Source of the DNA: Enoplolaimus lenunculus
Lineage: Eukaryota > Nematoda > Enoplea > Enoplida > Thoracostomopsidae
Direction: 5' to 3'
Assembly (NCBI GenBank): GCA_030248215.1
Contig: JASANG010003119.1
Span: 1-64,000 of the forward strand
Length of the DNA: 64,000 nt
In this document: positions 1-11,296 of the stretch, piece by piece
How the letters are laid out: each line of letters begins with the position of its first letter
Numbering within the stretch: position 1 is the stretch's first letter
Translations under genes and position numbers: made by a program
The notes under the pieces: generated by a model
Databases searched by the model: none
What the model was told of the DNA's origin: nothing
The model's input: the letters and a program-made list of their open reading frames with translations, nothing else

Positions 1-1319
1 GTTTTAATATGTTTGCCGTTGAATATTCCCAATTGCTTCTTTAGAAACAAGCGAAAATTACAAATCTTGGAACTGATTGATGATTGGATTTGGTGAACCG
101 ATATTAAGTGTTTCGTGTAGTGGTATGGGCAGAACTGAACCGATCTAATCAACGGTCCTGTCCGATCAATCCAGCCGGTCCGGGTTTAATCCAAACCCAA
201 AACCTGCCAACGGACCACTTGGGATTTACGCGACCATGTCGACGATCCGTGGCCAATTCGTGGGCTGCCTAATTTTTTTTCGTTCCGGTCCAAATCATTA
301 AGTTTACTGTATGCAGTGAACAGGTTGTCGCTTGACAAACGGTTTTAAAACATTCTGACTCGACGTTCAATCTCGAAGTTTTTTTTGGCTAAGTATGATC
401 AAGAATTCGAGTCAAAACCAAAAACTTGTTCGTTCAGGCGCAACACACATCCACGTGATACTTATGTTGTCAGCGTGGAAGCGTTACAAATTAGATTTTT
501 TTCTCCTTTATGTCTTTAACCAGACGAATTTGCGAGTGTCCAGTATTGGAAAAACACTTTTTTTGTTGCAAGACGAAAAATTTTCAACTGCGGGGAGACT
601 GGGTGCGTACCGTCGACGAAGATGAACGGCGGCAGCTTCCCCGTAATCTCTAAGTCAGTTTGCATTGGCATTTTGAACTGTGAGTAATGACGTTTCGCTT
701 TTTACTTGTTTTACTCGCACGATTTTCGACGCTATTCTGCTTTCGTTTATGATAACACACCAAAATCCGTGTTCTACAGGGTACGTTGTTCTAGTCCTAT
801 TAGGTCTATTGGCTACCCTTACATACCGTCATCCATTTGTTTCTCTCAAACAGGCTCCAAACCGAGGTGCTGTGCTAAATTTAGGACAATAGTGTGTAAT
901 TTCTAGCGTTGGGTCAGCGTCCCGTTCGTGTCCACATGGTGGACTCATCAGTCGAGTTCACTAACTCAGCCCGAAGACAATTAGATGAGCTTAAAGAGAA
1001 GTCGGATGTTTTGTGTCGGAGCTAACTCGGGGGGGGGGGCGCGATTAAAAGCGTATCTCTCCGATTAAAATTTTGAAATATGTTGTTCTCTTTGTTTGAA
1101 AGTTGGAAGTTTGGTTTTTTTGACCGTTTGAAACGCAAGGTACAAGTCAAGATCTTGCACGCGCGGCCCAATTCAAATTTTTCGATACGCCATCGTGGGC
1201 AGAGTAAAATTGTACCATGCTTAATTTGTAGCCTAGTAATTATATATTTTGTAATAAATTGTTGAATTTGTGCGTTCAAGAATTGAGTCATTTTGCAATT
1301 CGAAAAAGCCAGAGTGAAT
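1..1319. other. No gene recognised; GC-rich repeat relic at 110-300
   Basis: No convincing coding region. Bases 110-300 are richer in GC than their surroundings and carry several CCGGTCC-type words, resembling the inside of the hAT-like element at 31662-32182; this may be a decayed relative. A short G homopolymer lies at 1028-1039. The open frames here are short and mostly lack an ATG start. Confidence 0.4.
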
Positions 1320-1515
1320 GACTGATGTTTACTTTAAGGGGCGTAACTGCAGATTACGCTTATTCCTTAGTGTAAGCCTAAGCGTAACCGTTGCAAAAAT
1401 GAATTCCTAGCCTAAGCCTAAGCCTAAGACTAAGCAAAAAATGTCATCTAGAATCTAAACCTACTCTTTTATAGATCCACCAAAAACATGGACACCCCTT
1501 AAAGTAACATGGTCC
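1320..1515. mobile_element. Telomere-repeat MITE, subfamily B
   Basis: The inverted ends are built on TTACTTTAAGGGGCG and its complement. The inside is a decayed CCTAAG array on the plus strand (TTAGGC on minus) followed by the conserved segment that reads TCTAGAATCTAAACC. The flanking 8-mers no longer match, so this is probably an old copy. It abuts another inverted-repeat element at 1520. Confidence 0.8.
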
Positions 1516-1519
1516 GAGA

Positions 1520-1812
1520 AGAGTATGCAACTCAGTGCATTCTGTGTAGAAAAGAATGTACCTAGCGCGCGTTGCATTTTTGGCCATCCACCCTTGACTT
1601 TAGGGGAGGGGTCAAAATTTTCAATAAACAGTATATATACGTTGCAATCCTATATCTTCATACGTTCTCCGTTTAGGTTGTTAAAAGAGAAGCAATTAAA
1701 CGTGTATTAAAAGTGAAATCGACTCCCTCCTAAATAACGGTGGGGTCGGACAAAAAAGAAGCGCGCGCTGGTATATTTTGTACCATGCACAGTCCACATA
1801 GTTGCACACTCT
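1520..1812. mobile_element. Inverted-repeat MITE, family with TGCAACT ends (copy 1)
   Basis: The left end AGAGTATGCAACT and right end AGTTGCACACTCT are inverted, and the imperfect inverted repeat continues for about 70 bases, including GTGTAGAAAAGAATGTACC-like and GCGCGCGTTGC words. Two further copies lie at 22104-22370 and 27474-27715. No coding capacity. Superfamily not assigned. Confidence 0.75.
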
Positions 1813-2141
1813 TTTTAAGTATCATACACTCTTGGTGAATGTAAGCCCGATTTCCCGATACGTAATGTGGAACACACCTGGGACCCAGCATAATAGAGCT
1901 CATGGTTTATGTTGTTTCCTCATATGGCACCATTTACGTTAACATCAAGAGTGTCCGCCATTTTGATTTGCAGTTTACGGATTGTTGTATACTGTGCCCA
2001 TCAAAATTAAGCTTAAGCTTATTCTTACGCTTAGTTAAAAGGATGGGAAAACGATTAGTATTTAAATCTTCGCTAAGTCTTTATCCTAATCTATGTCTGA
2101 GTCTAAGCCTGCGGCGAAAAATGTACAACACACAAAGTTAC
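1813..2141. other. No gene; decayed TTAGGC-like patch
   Basis: Bases about 2005-2115 contain AAGCTTAAGCTT and scattered TAAGCCT words, probably a heavily mutated copy of the telomere-repeat element. Nothing else recognised. Confidence 0.3.
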
Positions 2142-2355
2142 TACACTGCAAAAAATGGTGAGTCAAAATTGACGCTCGCCGAAATGGGCTCTACGAGACT
2201 ACTCAAACTGAGCCAAAATCGACTCCGCCAGAATCAAACGGGCGTCTCAGTGCGTTGAATTTGATTCTGGCGGAGTTGAATTTGACTCAGTTTGTATAGT
2301 ACCGTAGAGCTTATTTCGGAGAGTGTCAATTTGACTCACCATTTTTTGCAGTGTA
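2142..2355. mobile_element. TA-flanked foldback MITE, CACTGCAAAAAA ends (copy 1)
   Basis: The element begins TACACTGCAAAAAATGG and ends with its complement CCATTTTTTGCAGTGTA. Its two halves form a long imperfect inverted repeat: GTCTC, GACTCCGCCAGAATCAA and CTCTACG-type words recur inverted. The outer TA could be a 2-bp target duplication. A second copy is at 12164-12380. It lies four bases from the TTAA element at 2359. Confidence 0.8.
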
Positions 2356-2358
2356 TTT

Positions 2359-2573
2359 TTAACCCTTTCTCACATGAATATTTTCAATTTCAAATGAGAT
2401 GTAATTTCAAGATAACATTCGTACCTCGCTTGACGCTCGAGCCCGAAGGGGCTCTCACGTCTTGTTGTGATTTTACACTGCGTATATATATTAGAATTGT
2501 TAAACACTGCTCATAGTGTCTGTATTACTCGTATATTATTGCACATAGTATACTCTATGAGTGCGAGGGTTAA
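2359..2573. mobile_element. TTAA-flanked piggyBac-like MITE with stem-loop (copy 1)
   Basis: The element starts TTAACCCTTTCTCACATGAA and ends GGGTTAA, so TTAA is found at both borders, as expected of piggyBac-type insertion. Relative to other copies it lacks the tRNA-like segment but keeps the conserved stem-loop built on GAGCCC/GGGCTC (about 2430-2462). Confidence 0.75.
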
Positions 2574-3077
2574 GCAAAAGCTTAAAGCTAAACCTATTAA
2601 AGTCGAAGGTTTTCTAGAGTCGAAACTAATTTTGCTTTCGAGACAAAACCTAACGCTTTCTCTAACATAAGGTGCATTTACACACTTATTTTGAATGTTC
2701 ATATTTAATATATTTTTCTGAGTTTTATTAGGCTGGATAGTGTACAAACCAGGAACAATACAAACAACAAACAAAAAGCATTTAATAAACCGAAAAACGT
2801 AAACAACTACCGTTCGATTTTGATAAGATGGTAATGAAATGCTATAAAAAACAATGCAGAATCTAAACCTTCAGAGATTATAAAACGAAGAAAATAATAT
2901 CATTTGAATATTATTATAAAAATGATTTTGAAAACACACTGTTTATATTTGCTTCAACGACCACTTGCCAAAAAAATGGGCTCTGTCTAGGCCATACTAA
3001 CCGCCAGGGTGTAAACGAAACTTATATGAAGATTAAGTACAACAAATTTGTCTTCCAGTCCGCTTCCGTCTTAAATA
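2574..3077. other. No feature recognised
   Basis: AT-rich sequence with no convincing gene, and no repeat shared with the rest of the window. Confidence 0.5.
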
Positions 3078-3375
3078 ACAGATTTGGCGCCGTCCCAAAT
3101 CGTTGGTTGCACGCCAAATCAGTTATTTGACAATAATTTGTTAACCAATCGTCTGATTGCGAAAAATTTTACACAATTTCACTCAGCTCCACAAGCTGCA
3201 TCGAATAATATATATTTGTTGTCAAACTTTTTAACAAATTTTTTTTTGGTTCCCAGGGAGAGGTGTGGAATGATCAGAGGACGTCATGAAAATCTGAAAT
3301 ATTTAAAATTTTTTAGCATGGAATCATTTTTGGGCAAACGCGGGGTGGGGGAATAACGGAAAAGACCCCGGGGAA
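3078..3375. mobile_element. Half of a large palindromic repeat family (copy 1)
   Basis: This segment matches one arm of the palindrome at 17391-17981: shared words include GGCGCC...CCAAATCGTTGG, GTTAACCAATCG, CTCAGCTCC.CAAG.TGCAT and, at the far end, a GGAAAA/ACCCC-type border. Open frames in both copies encode similar short peptides, but this follows from the repeat itself and is not taken as a gene. Confidence 0.6.
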
Positions 3376-4378
3376 GAAGTGACCAGGAAATATCTCTTTT
3401 ATCCGGGTTTTTCCTTATATCCAGATCTGTTATATCCAGGTCACACTGATATACTTATTTTGTAAACATATGTACACATATATATTATATATCAACCGTC
3501 CATATGTGGCTAATAAATCACATATATGTACTATCCCGAATTAAGGTATAGGTATTAGCTCAAAATCGCTCACCATATGTTGTTTACAGACAAATTTGAG
3601 CCATTCTTTAAACATGAAACAAGTAAGACGTTTGGTGATTAGTTTTGAATTTAAGAGTAAACTATTCTCACAGGGGGGTGATTAACAAGGAAGTGACACT
3701 GGAAAAAAAATCAATTTTAAGAACTCTAATGGATCCAAAGATATACTATTTTGTGAAGTTTAACCACAAGCAAGCAGCCCTTAAAACGAGGCAGAGAGAC
3801 GGGATACGCGTCTTGTGCATAAATCACATTTACCACTTGCAAACAGTACGGGCTGAGCTGGACAGCATCGTTATTTATGTGCAATATTCCTTAACATTCA
3901 AGGCTTGAATTTCACAATACTATAAATTTGTTCTAATAAAAGTATATATAAGGTTTATGCATCATGAAAATAAAAGTGTAAGGTTTATGCATCATGAAAG
4001 TTCATAATGTTTGAAACAACACTTGAAAAGAAAATATATGTTAGGAGTAAGTTTTCAAAAAAATATTTTTACTTTCATTTTAATAAGGATACGGCTATAC
4101 TTGAACATGTATTTGGAAACAGACTGGAATTCACTTTTAGCTCAAACCGACACAAGTATGCCGCTACATTTTACCTATTATATATGTTAAGATATGTTTT
4201 AAATATACCGGATGAAAATTACTAGAAACTTTTCAACAAATGTATACGTATGTTCACTAAAAATATTAAACTGGCCACATACTTTATAGCACTTTGATCC
4301 TGCATTATTACGTTGTAGCTGTGGCATGTCCTTGAACGTAAATACGGTAAACGTTTCTCTTAAAGTCTGAAAAAATTT
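3376..4378. other. No gene; short tandem repeat at 3936-3999
   Basis: No host gene recognised. Around 3936-3999 a unit of about 30 bases containing AAGGTTTATGCATCATGAAA is present twice in tandem. Bases 3470-3500 are a TATATA-rich stretch. Confidence 0.45.
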
Positions 4379-4490
4379 TGGCACCCTTAGAAAATTTTCA
4401 ACTATGATTGTAAGTCATCGAAAACCCTTGCATGCCATTGCTTAAAATTTTTTAAAACACCCTAGCAATGAAGAACTGGCTATGGGTTCG
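4379..4490. mobile_element. hAT-like GTAGCC MITE, one end missing
   Basis: Matches the right part of the GTAGCC family: AGAAAATTTTCAA, TTGTAAGTCATCGAAAACCC and a terminal CTGGCTATGGGTTCG. The outer left inverted end is absent. Confidence 0.65.
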
Positions 4491-4530
4491 GGGGAACCGC
4501 AGCGTCAAATCAGGGACGTTTCTCTATTAA

Positions 4531-4959
4531 TGCGGGGGTTAACGTAACCAATTGTGCGTTTGGTACCTGTTTTGTCACTATAGCCATACCGGTACACACT
4601 AACTTTTTTGCTACCCATATGGATTCCAACAGAAAATAAAATGTTGCACATAGCTAGGTTCTTGAAATATTGACCTATCCATATGGGTAGTGTCAAGATG
4701 TCTGCCCGCAGCCCATATAGATGCTAACATAAAGTACGTTCAAGCTCGCAGTTTAAAACGGCTCAGTACAAAAAGTTTTGTTTTACAAGTCTGGTTTAGT
4801 CGTTTTTACAACATCTTTCGAAAAATCTAAAAAATTCAGTATCTATAAATATTGTAAAGAGCTAGCTAACAACCTATTCGTATAGGTGGTTTCTACGTCC
4901 TGCTATGGGTAGGTGACGAAACAGGTTCCAAGCGCACAATCGGTAACGTGAACTCCGCA
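4531..4959. mobile_element. Inverted-repeat element with TGCGGGG ends (copy 1)
   Basis: The first 58 or so bases (TGCGGGGGTTAACGTAACCA...) are repeated inverted at the right end (...GTAACGTGAACTCCGCA), with about 80% agreement by eye. TAA flanks both sides, possibly a 3-bp target duplication. Inside are several copies of the word CCATATGG or CCATATAG. No coding capacity. Confidence 0.75.
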
Positions 4960-5809
4960 TAAACCTATAATATAAGCCTCATTTGTCCATGTTTTGTAAA
5001 ACTACTATTAAATCTAGATAGCTATGCTAATAAGCAGCTTCTATAAGCGGCAATAGAAACGGTGTAAAAACAAACATAATATGCTAGTTCTTTACAATAT
5101 TCCATGCTTTTACTCGAAATCTATCGAGCTATTAACATCAAAATAAACAATAAACCAAAAGTTAACTGGACCCTAGACCACACCTAAGTGAACGCAGCTA
5201 TTGTTACGCTTTTTAACGCGAAACTGTCATCATTTAACTAAATTCTGAAGGGCCTCTTGTAACCTGTAAATTTACGCCGATACTATTATGTAGTTTGGTT
5301 TCGCGATTAATAATCATAATAAGCTGCAATTAAACTATTTAGATTTGGTGGCGCCTGCAATTTAACCTCTGTTTCTTTAGCAAATTGTCTCAGTCAGATA
5401 AGCTGCTTGTGCAACTTTTGAAGCCTTATAAAGTAAAGTCAGTAGCCAGAAGGAACCAACGAGCTCTTCCTAAAAATTTAACCTGGTTGCCATGCCAGAA
5501 AAGTTTCAGCCACGCTTGCAAGTTATTCGAAATCTTATGCTCTTTCCTTTTTTTTGGGGTCTACTCATGCAATTTTGATTAGCCTGCAGGATTAAGCTTA
5601 GCGAAGAAAGGAACTTCGTCCAAGCAAGTAGACACCTCTAGACATTGAGCCAGCAACCGCTGGTTTGGAAGTCCATCGCTCCAACGACTAGCCCACCGTT
5701 ACGGTTGTATACCGTTTATATATGATTAGTAATGATACACATAAGACACCGTTTTATTGAGTATACAATGTATATGCAAATTCCTCTGAAGAAATTTTAT
5801 ACAATAAAA
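4960..5809. other. No feature recognised
   Basis: No gene or recurrent repeat was recognised in this stretch. The open frame at 5385-5582 has no recognisable motif and no supporting splice context. Confidence 0.45.
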
Positions 5810-5964
5810 GGCAACTGTTACTTTAAGAGGCGTAACAGCAAATTAAGCGTATTCTTAAGCCTAAACCTTAGCCTAAGCCTAAGCAAAAAATGTAATCTAG
5901 AGTCTAAACATAGTCTTTTATAGACCCACTAGAAACCTGGACGCCCTTCAAAGTAACATGGGCC
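5810..5964. mobile_element. Telomere-repeat MITE, subfamily B, perfect target duplication
   Basis: Element GGCAACTGTTACTTTAAG...AAGTAACATGGGCC flanked by CAATAAAA on both sides (5802-5809 and 5965-5972), an exact 8-bp target-site duplication. The inside carries CCTAAGCCTAAGC on the plus strand. One of the clearest copies, showing that the array lies inside a transposed unit. Confidence 0.92.
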
Positions 5965-6637
5965 CAATAAAAGATCAAATCTATGTTTGGTAAAAACCGG
6001 GGGGGACCAAGCGAACTCTATATCGAGGGACTACTTTTAAGTGCTTTTATAAAAATTTAATTTTTGTAACATTACTGGCAACGAAATTTTTAAAACAAAA
6101 CAAATACACAGTTAAATGTTCTTAGATGTAGAAACTTCCTCAGTAGCACTGTTGTAAAATTGGTACACCGTCACATAAAAACTGCTAATAGCAGAGACGG
6201 CCTCAAGGCCGTCTCAAAAAGCTGAAAAAGCGAGACAACCAGATGTTTTACCGCAGGCTGGTGGGCAGCTCACTTTGCTCCTAGCTGGGGCAAACTGGAC
6301 CCTCTCTGACTGCAGGCCCATAAGCCTAAGCGCAAGGATCGCAGTCTCCCGGACTGTCTCTGTCTCGCATTGGTCAAACACCTATAATAAGTAACGTGGG
6401 CCGGAAGATTTATGGCAACGAGACCTATATTGCAAATTGCTTTGTAACAAGGAGCTGAACTTGTTACCTTCTTTATTTGTTCCAAAAAATAACACTAATT
6501 GGCTGCATTCTCGCTTCGCTTTTCATCGAAAAAAACGTGCTAACACCGTACGTCGATGGTAATGAGTGCTAAAATGCAAGATTGGAGATTGTTCGAGGGT
6601 AAGGCCGGAGCAGCTATACCCCCACCAAATCGTTGGT
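5965..6637. other. No gene; perfect 9-bp hairpin at 6194-6215
   Basis: No host gene recognised. GAGACGGCC, loop TCAA, GGCCGTCTC at 6194-6215 is a perfect hairpin followed by AAAAAG. Part of the same word family (AGTCTC, TGTCTCTGTCTCGC) recurs near 6340-6370, so it may be one end of a short unrecognised inverted-repeat element. Confidence 0.35.
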
Positions 6638-6804
6638 GGCCCATGCTACTTTTAGGGGCGTCCAGGTTTTTGGTGGGTTTAGAAAAGAGTAGGTTCAGAT
6701 TCTAGATTATACTTTTTGCTTAGGCTTACACTTAGGCTTAGGCTTAGGTTTAGGCGTAGGAATACGCTTAATCTACTGTTACACCCGTTAAAGTAACATT
6801 GAAC
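6638..6804. mobile_element. Telomere-repeat MITE, subfamily B
   Basis: Begins GGCCCATGCTACTTTTAGGGGCG and ends GTTAAAGTAACATTGAAC, with TTAGGC units on the plus strand between. The flanking 8-mers TCGTTGGT and GTCTTGGT agree at five positions, consistent with an old duplication. Confidence 0.85.
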
Positions 6805-7225
6805 GTCTTGGTTATGTTGATCTCAACTCAACATGTGAACTATCATAAATGGTATCTGGACCTTTACCATTAAACATTATCAGAAAATAAATTATATCTG
6901 TTTTATATTTTTAACTATTGCAAAATAACGCACCTGAGTGCCAACTAAAAAGCAGTGATACTTAGGTTTTTTGAGACTCGGCTAGAAATCAGTGAAAAAA
7001 TTTCTTTTAACAACCTGATAGTTATTGCAAATTTGTTGATATTTTTAACTTGGAAGCGAACGCTATCAGATAGTGCCGAATCCAGCATTATGCAGCGAAA
7101 TAAGATGGTATTGTTCAGAAATTTTGCAGTTTTAAGGTGCATTTTTAATAAATTTTTCAATGATTTAAGGTTTGCCCATTGATACTGAAAGTGTATAAAA
7201 ATTTCCAAAACGGCAGGGCTGATAC
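6805..7225. other. No feature recognised
   Basis: AT-rich; two overlapping open frames on opposite strands near 6945-7208 are mirror shadows with no recognisable motif. Confidence 0.45.
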
Positions 7226-7637
7226 CAGTGTGTAAACGGATAGTAAACTTAACGGAAACAGATAACGATCAAAACAACGGAAACGAAAAACGGATAATGA
7301 AGTATAAAACTTTGAAAGTTGTTTTATTTTTCTGCCTTCACAATTGTGACATGAAACTGTGCACCGGGCTTTCTAAATTTTTAAAGAAAAATATAGCATA
7401 ATCACCGAAATTTTAAAGAGCTTGGATGAATTTCGCAATTTTTATTTCATATCGGGCAATTGCAACAAATTTGCGATAAAAGATATCGAGATATATGCAT
7501 GATTTTCAACTAATCTTAGCATAAAATAACAGAATTTTCGGTATTTCTACAACGGAAACGGAGATTAATTTTTTCAGGAAACGGAGATTAATTTTTTCAG
7601 GAAACAGAAATGGAAACGGATATCCGGTTACACCTTG
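7226..7637. mobile_element. hAT-like element with CAGTGTGTAAACGG end
   Basis: Left end CAGTGTGTAAACGGATA, right end TATCCGGTTACACCTTG. The flanks GCTGATAC (7218-7225) and GCTAATAC (7638-7645) match at seven of eight positions, a typical 8-bp hAT duplication. The inside contains repeated GGAAACGGA words, including a tandem copy of GGAAACGGAGATTAATTTTT at about 7555-7605. No open frame. Confidence 0.82.
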
Positions 7638-7804
7638 GCTAATACAGCGATATATATCCCTGCTTTGCAATTAAGTTACGTTTTAAGTATCAATTCAAGA
7701 GCTCTCAGTTTTTGCGATTGAAGAAAAAATGTCTGCTTCAACACCAATCGCGCTGAAATCTTGTAAAATTGCTTGAATCTTTTTCATATTAGATGTCAGA
7801 GGCT

Positions 7805-7975
7805 CGGGCCCGTAGCCAAGGGGGAGGGCAGAGGGAGTGCTCAGCCCCCCACCTTGGAAAAATTTTGGCCCCCCCGAGAAAGATTTGAACCTTGCTTGTA
7901 ACTCATCGAAAACCCTTGAATGCCCCTCCTGAAAAGTTTTAGCCCCCCTCGCAATGTGAGCTGGCTACGGGCCTG
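7805..7975. mobile_element. hAT-like GTAGCC MITE
   Basis: Begins CGGGCCCGTAGCCAAGGGGG and ends GAGCTGGCTACGGGCCTG. Flanks CAGAGGCT and CAAAGGTT agree at six of eight positions. The inside has the family's CCAAAATTTTTCC and TTGTAAGTCATCGAAAACCC-like words. Confidence 0.85.
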
Positions 7976-8554
7976 CAAAGGTTTTTTTTGTGAAATATTC
8001 GTCGGCTTCGTGTTCAGTTGAATTAAACTCAAGCTTCTGAATCAAAAGGCTGCTGTTGTTTTGAGCTCAGAAACTGTAGGTTTGAACAAAATCTACATAT
8101 TTGTAGCTACGATTCTATTAGATACTAATGCGTCATCCATTTTATCGTGTGCCCGCCGTGTGGAAAATTGACGCAACCATTTCCAAGTACGGTTTTGAAA
8201 AACGCTTCAAAAAGGAAATTGAATTTCAAAACTGTTTCAATTTCCCACAGCTATCGATTTTTTAAACTCAAGTAGTTAATTGATAACATTATTTGATCTT
8301 CAATTTACCACTAGCGATTTTTTAAACAAGGGCAATGGGAAATTGCGCCATTTTCCAAATTCAATTTCCGCTTTGCCTTGACACTGCAATTACCAAAGTG
8401 GAAATTGAAAGAGAAGCATAACGTTTGCCAATTTAACGATATTGTCCCTGTTATCGAAAATTGAATTTACAGTTTACAATTTCAGTTGTGATATTGTCCC
8501 CAAAAAGGTTGAAATTTTGCAACTCAAAGTTCAAATTGAAGGTCAGAATGACAG

Positions 8555-8772
8555 TTTCTAGAAATGATGTTTGATGGGCCACCCAAGTCGCAAGGTTGAA
8601 ATTGTGCGATTGAAATTGAAAGTAGGAACTGAATGTGATGGGCCTCCTAAGTTGAAATTTTGGAGAGTTTCTAGAAATGTTTTATGGGCCGCCCAAGTCG
8701 CAAGGTTGAAATTGTGCGACTGAAATTGAAAGTAGAAATTGAATGTGATGGGCCTCCTAAGTTGAAATTTGG
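8555..8772. repeat. Tandem duplication of a 113-bp unit inside the 1.6-kb element
   Basis: The unit starting TTTCTAGAAATG and running through CAAGTCGCAAGGTTGAAATTG to GGGCCTCCTAAGTTGAAATTT occurs twice in tandem (starts at 8555 and 8668) with few differences. Confidence 0.8.
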
Positions 8773-8808
8773 ACCCCCTTATCACACCCTCTTATTCGGG
8801 TAGTTACA
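8772..8808 (-). mobile_element. Fragment of the CTGTAGTGACCC repeat family
   Basis: Read on the minus strand this is an ACTACCCGAATAAGAGGGTG end followed by a GGGGGTCC word, as at the start of the repeats at 44548 and 53230. Only the terminal few tens of bases are present. Confidence 0.5.
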
Positions 8809-9950
8809 ATAATAAAATCATTAATATTGTACCATATCCATTTACGGACTCTAGTTAAAGAAATGAAGACGTATTGACTTATAGACTCCAAAATCAGACT
8901 ATTTTCTCCTCTTTTTATTTGGGTCAGTACAGTACATAGGTTTTATTCACTGTCATTAGCATGTGCATACTTGATATATTGAACAGTTTTGTTAACTCAA
9001 TTCATTAAATACGGCAATCTACCACCCTAAACGGCGTCTTATCCTGGTTTCTAGCTCTTTGTACATGTCAGAACGAACGTAGTCTATTTCAATCAGCTTT
9101 TAATCTGCCCCAATTCAAGGCCTGGTTTATGCCTAACATTACGTATGCAATATTTACCCCATTCAAAATCGAATATTTAGAATAAATTCAGTTGTAAACT
9201 GCACGCATCTCTGGCTCATGGCTATGTCAAATCATCACATATACATAAACATGAATATGCAGATACAAAGAAAATATAAACGTATAATACATTTTAACAG
9301 GTATATTAAACCGTTGAAATTGGAGGTCAAAGGTCATGTACCTACCGCAGGTTTCCGCTTTTATGATTTTTTCAATTTCCCACTGCCCTGCTGATTTTCA
9401 ACTACCGTGAGGGAAATTGAAACTGAAATTTGGGTGCCCATTTCCCACTGCAGTTTTGGTGACTTTTCAATTTCCTTTTCGACAGCAAATTTAGCTTATC
9501 AATTTCCTATTTAAGTTTTAAAAATGTCTCAATTTCCTACTGCTGTCCTATTTAAATTCCCTATTGGGAAATCGACACTCAAAATATCATTTCAATTTAC
9601 TAGTACGGTTTGTAAATTGTCTCAATTTCCCACTAGACCAATTTTTTCAAATTAAATTTCCTTCCTGACGCGTTTTTCAAAACCGTACTTGGAAATGGTT
9701 GCGTCAATTTTCCACACGGCGGGCACACGATAAAATGGATGACGCATAAAGCAGACAAGGTGACCGCCCTTCAAATGATTTTAACTTTTTAGTATTGTCG
9801 AAACTTTTTTGGCAGTTTTAAAATTTAAACTTATAATTTTTTCAAAATATATTAAACGCATGTTTATACTACTGTTCACGATCTATTCTATGCCTTGGCG
9901 CGTTTTCATGACAAAGCTGAATACTAATGTTGTTGCAAGCATATTGTTGC

Positions 9951-10112
9951 TAGGGCCGTAGCCAACTCGCCTTTGTAAGGGGGCTTAAAATTTTCCAGAA
10001 GGGGCATACAAGAGTTTTCAATGACTTACAAGCAAGGTTGAAAGTTGACTAGGTGGGGCAAAAAATTTTCTAGGGGGGCTGAGCCACCTGGCGCCCGTTG
10101 GCTACGGGCCCG
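9951..10112. mobile_element. hAT-like GTAGCC MITE
   Basis: Begins TAGGGCCGTAGCCAACTCGCC and ends GTTGGCTACGGGCCCG. Flanks ATTGTTGC and ATAGTTAC agree at six of eight positions. The inside has GAGTTTTCAATGACTTACAA and AAAATTTTC words as in the other copies. Confidence 0.85.
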
Positions 10113-11126
10113 ATAGTTACAAATGGTTAATACTACGTCAGCGTTCAAATACATGGATATTTTCAAGTGTGCTTTAAGAACGTTTATAAATGTAAACCAT
10201 GGTACACCAACGAACAAAGAACATCTTGAGTGGGTACGCTTTATATCGTTCAGATATGCTTGATCTCGTGACCGTGGGTAACCGCATTAAAGTAGAATTT
10301 TTTAATTCGGTTTTATCAGCTTTTTCAATACGTTCCGGAACCCACGGTATGCTTTGCAAAACGGTTTACCTACTTTGTTGAATGAGATTGTACACATACC
10401 CTTAAAGTTGTTAAAAAATATCGTGTAAGTACTACGATACTACTCGAACTCAAACAAAAACCTGCGCCAGTGCTGACATGTGTAGTCACAAAATTCAAAA
10501 ATTGTTGCGCGTAACGGTTTAAAGCAATGTAAATCTTTCAAAACAGAAAAAAATTATCTTTTCCGCTGCAAAAACATTTTGCCCATCAACCGATAGCAAC
10601 TGCTTTAAAACTTGCCAAAATTGATGTTCAAAGCAACTTTTAAGCATACTTAAAGATAGCATAACAAATTTTAGTCGAAATTCCATAAAAAATTAACAGC
10701 TTAAAATGAAAAAATCTTAAAATTACAAAAGTCATTGTTGTCTGATACGAGCTTTTTGCGAAAATAAAATTAACATTTGCGACATTATTCATAGTAAGAC
10801 GTCTGGCCTGGCACGCTTTGTATTAAAAACAACGTTTTATTCAATTACAAACACCCAGCGTATTATATACACCGTATACGTTGAGTACTCTCATCTTTTT
10901 CAAAAGAAAGATTCAGCTTAATGCTGTTACAACGTGGCAGATATACACTTGTTGTATCGTAGGAAAATTAGGTTTGTTTCGGTTAAAAACCGACGAATAA
11001 TGTTAAAACATTTTTTGCGAAAGGAACAAAACAACGTCGAATCAATCAATTAATATGAGAGCGAAGAAAAACAAAGTGAAATTATAAAACTTATTTCTGG
11101 TTTATGCTCCATGGTTATTATATGAG
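10113..11126. other. No feature recognised
   Basis: No host gene and no repeat shared with other parts of the window were recognised. Open frames on both strands at 10174-10381 are short mirror frames. Confidence 0.45.
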
Positions 11127-11255
11127 GCTACACACTGGGAGACATGGGTACTGAGGGGACTTAGAATCGCTGAAGCTAACTCTGTTTTACTTAAGTTTAG
11201 GAAAGGCTTTTAGGCTTGCAATTAGGCTTATGTTTAGGCTTAGGTTTGAGCTTTA
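11127..11255. mobile_element. TTAGGC-bearing repeat, third type (partial)
   Basis: CACTGGGAGACATGGG at the left resembles, inverted, the right border of the repeat at 18003-18113, and the inside has degenerate TTAGGC/TTAGGCTTATGTTTAGG words. Ends differ from the two common telomere-repeat subfamilies. Confidence 0.45.
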
Positions 11256-11296
11256 AACAAAGCATAGGCAGTTTCCTATAGTTAACAGCCAACAAA

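Larger units (their letters stand above)
8128..9747. mobile_element. 1.6-kb element with perfect 78-bp terminal inverted repeats
   Basis: Bases 8128-8205 are repeated exactly, inverted, at 9670-9747; they begin ATGCGTCATCCATTTTATCG. Inside, the motif GAAATTGAA or its complement recurs dozens of times on both strands. No long open frame exists, so it is non-autonomous. No clear target duplication was found. Long identical ends with filler-like internal repeats suggest a Mutator-like or foldback element, but the superfamily is not established. A decayed relative of its left end lies at 40338-40500. Confidence 0.85.

Noticed and set aside
1902-2258. 118-codon plus-strand frame
   Set aside because: Composed of a decayed telomere-repeat patch and a foldback MITE; not a gene.
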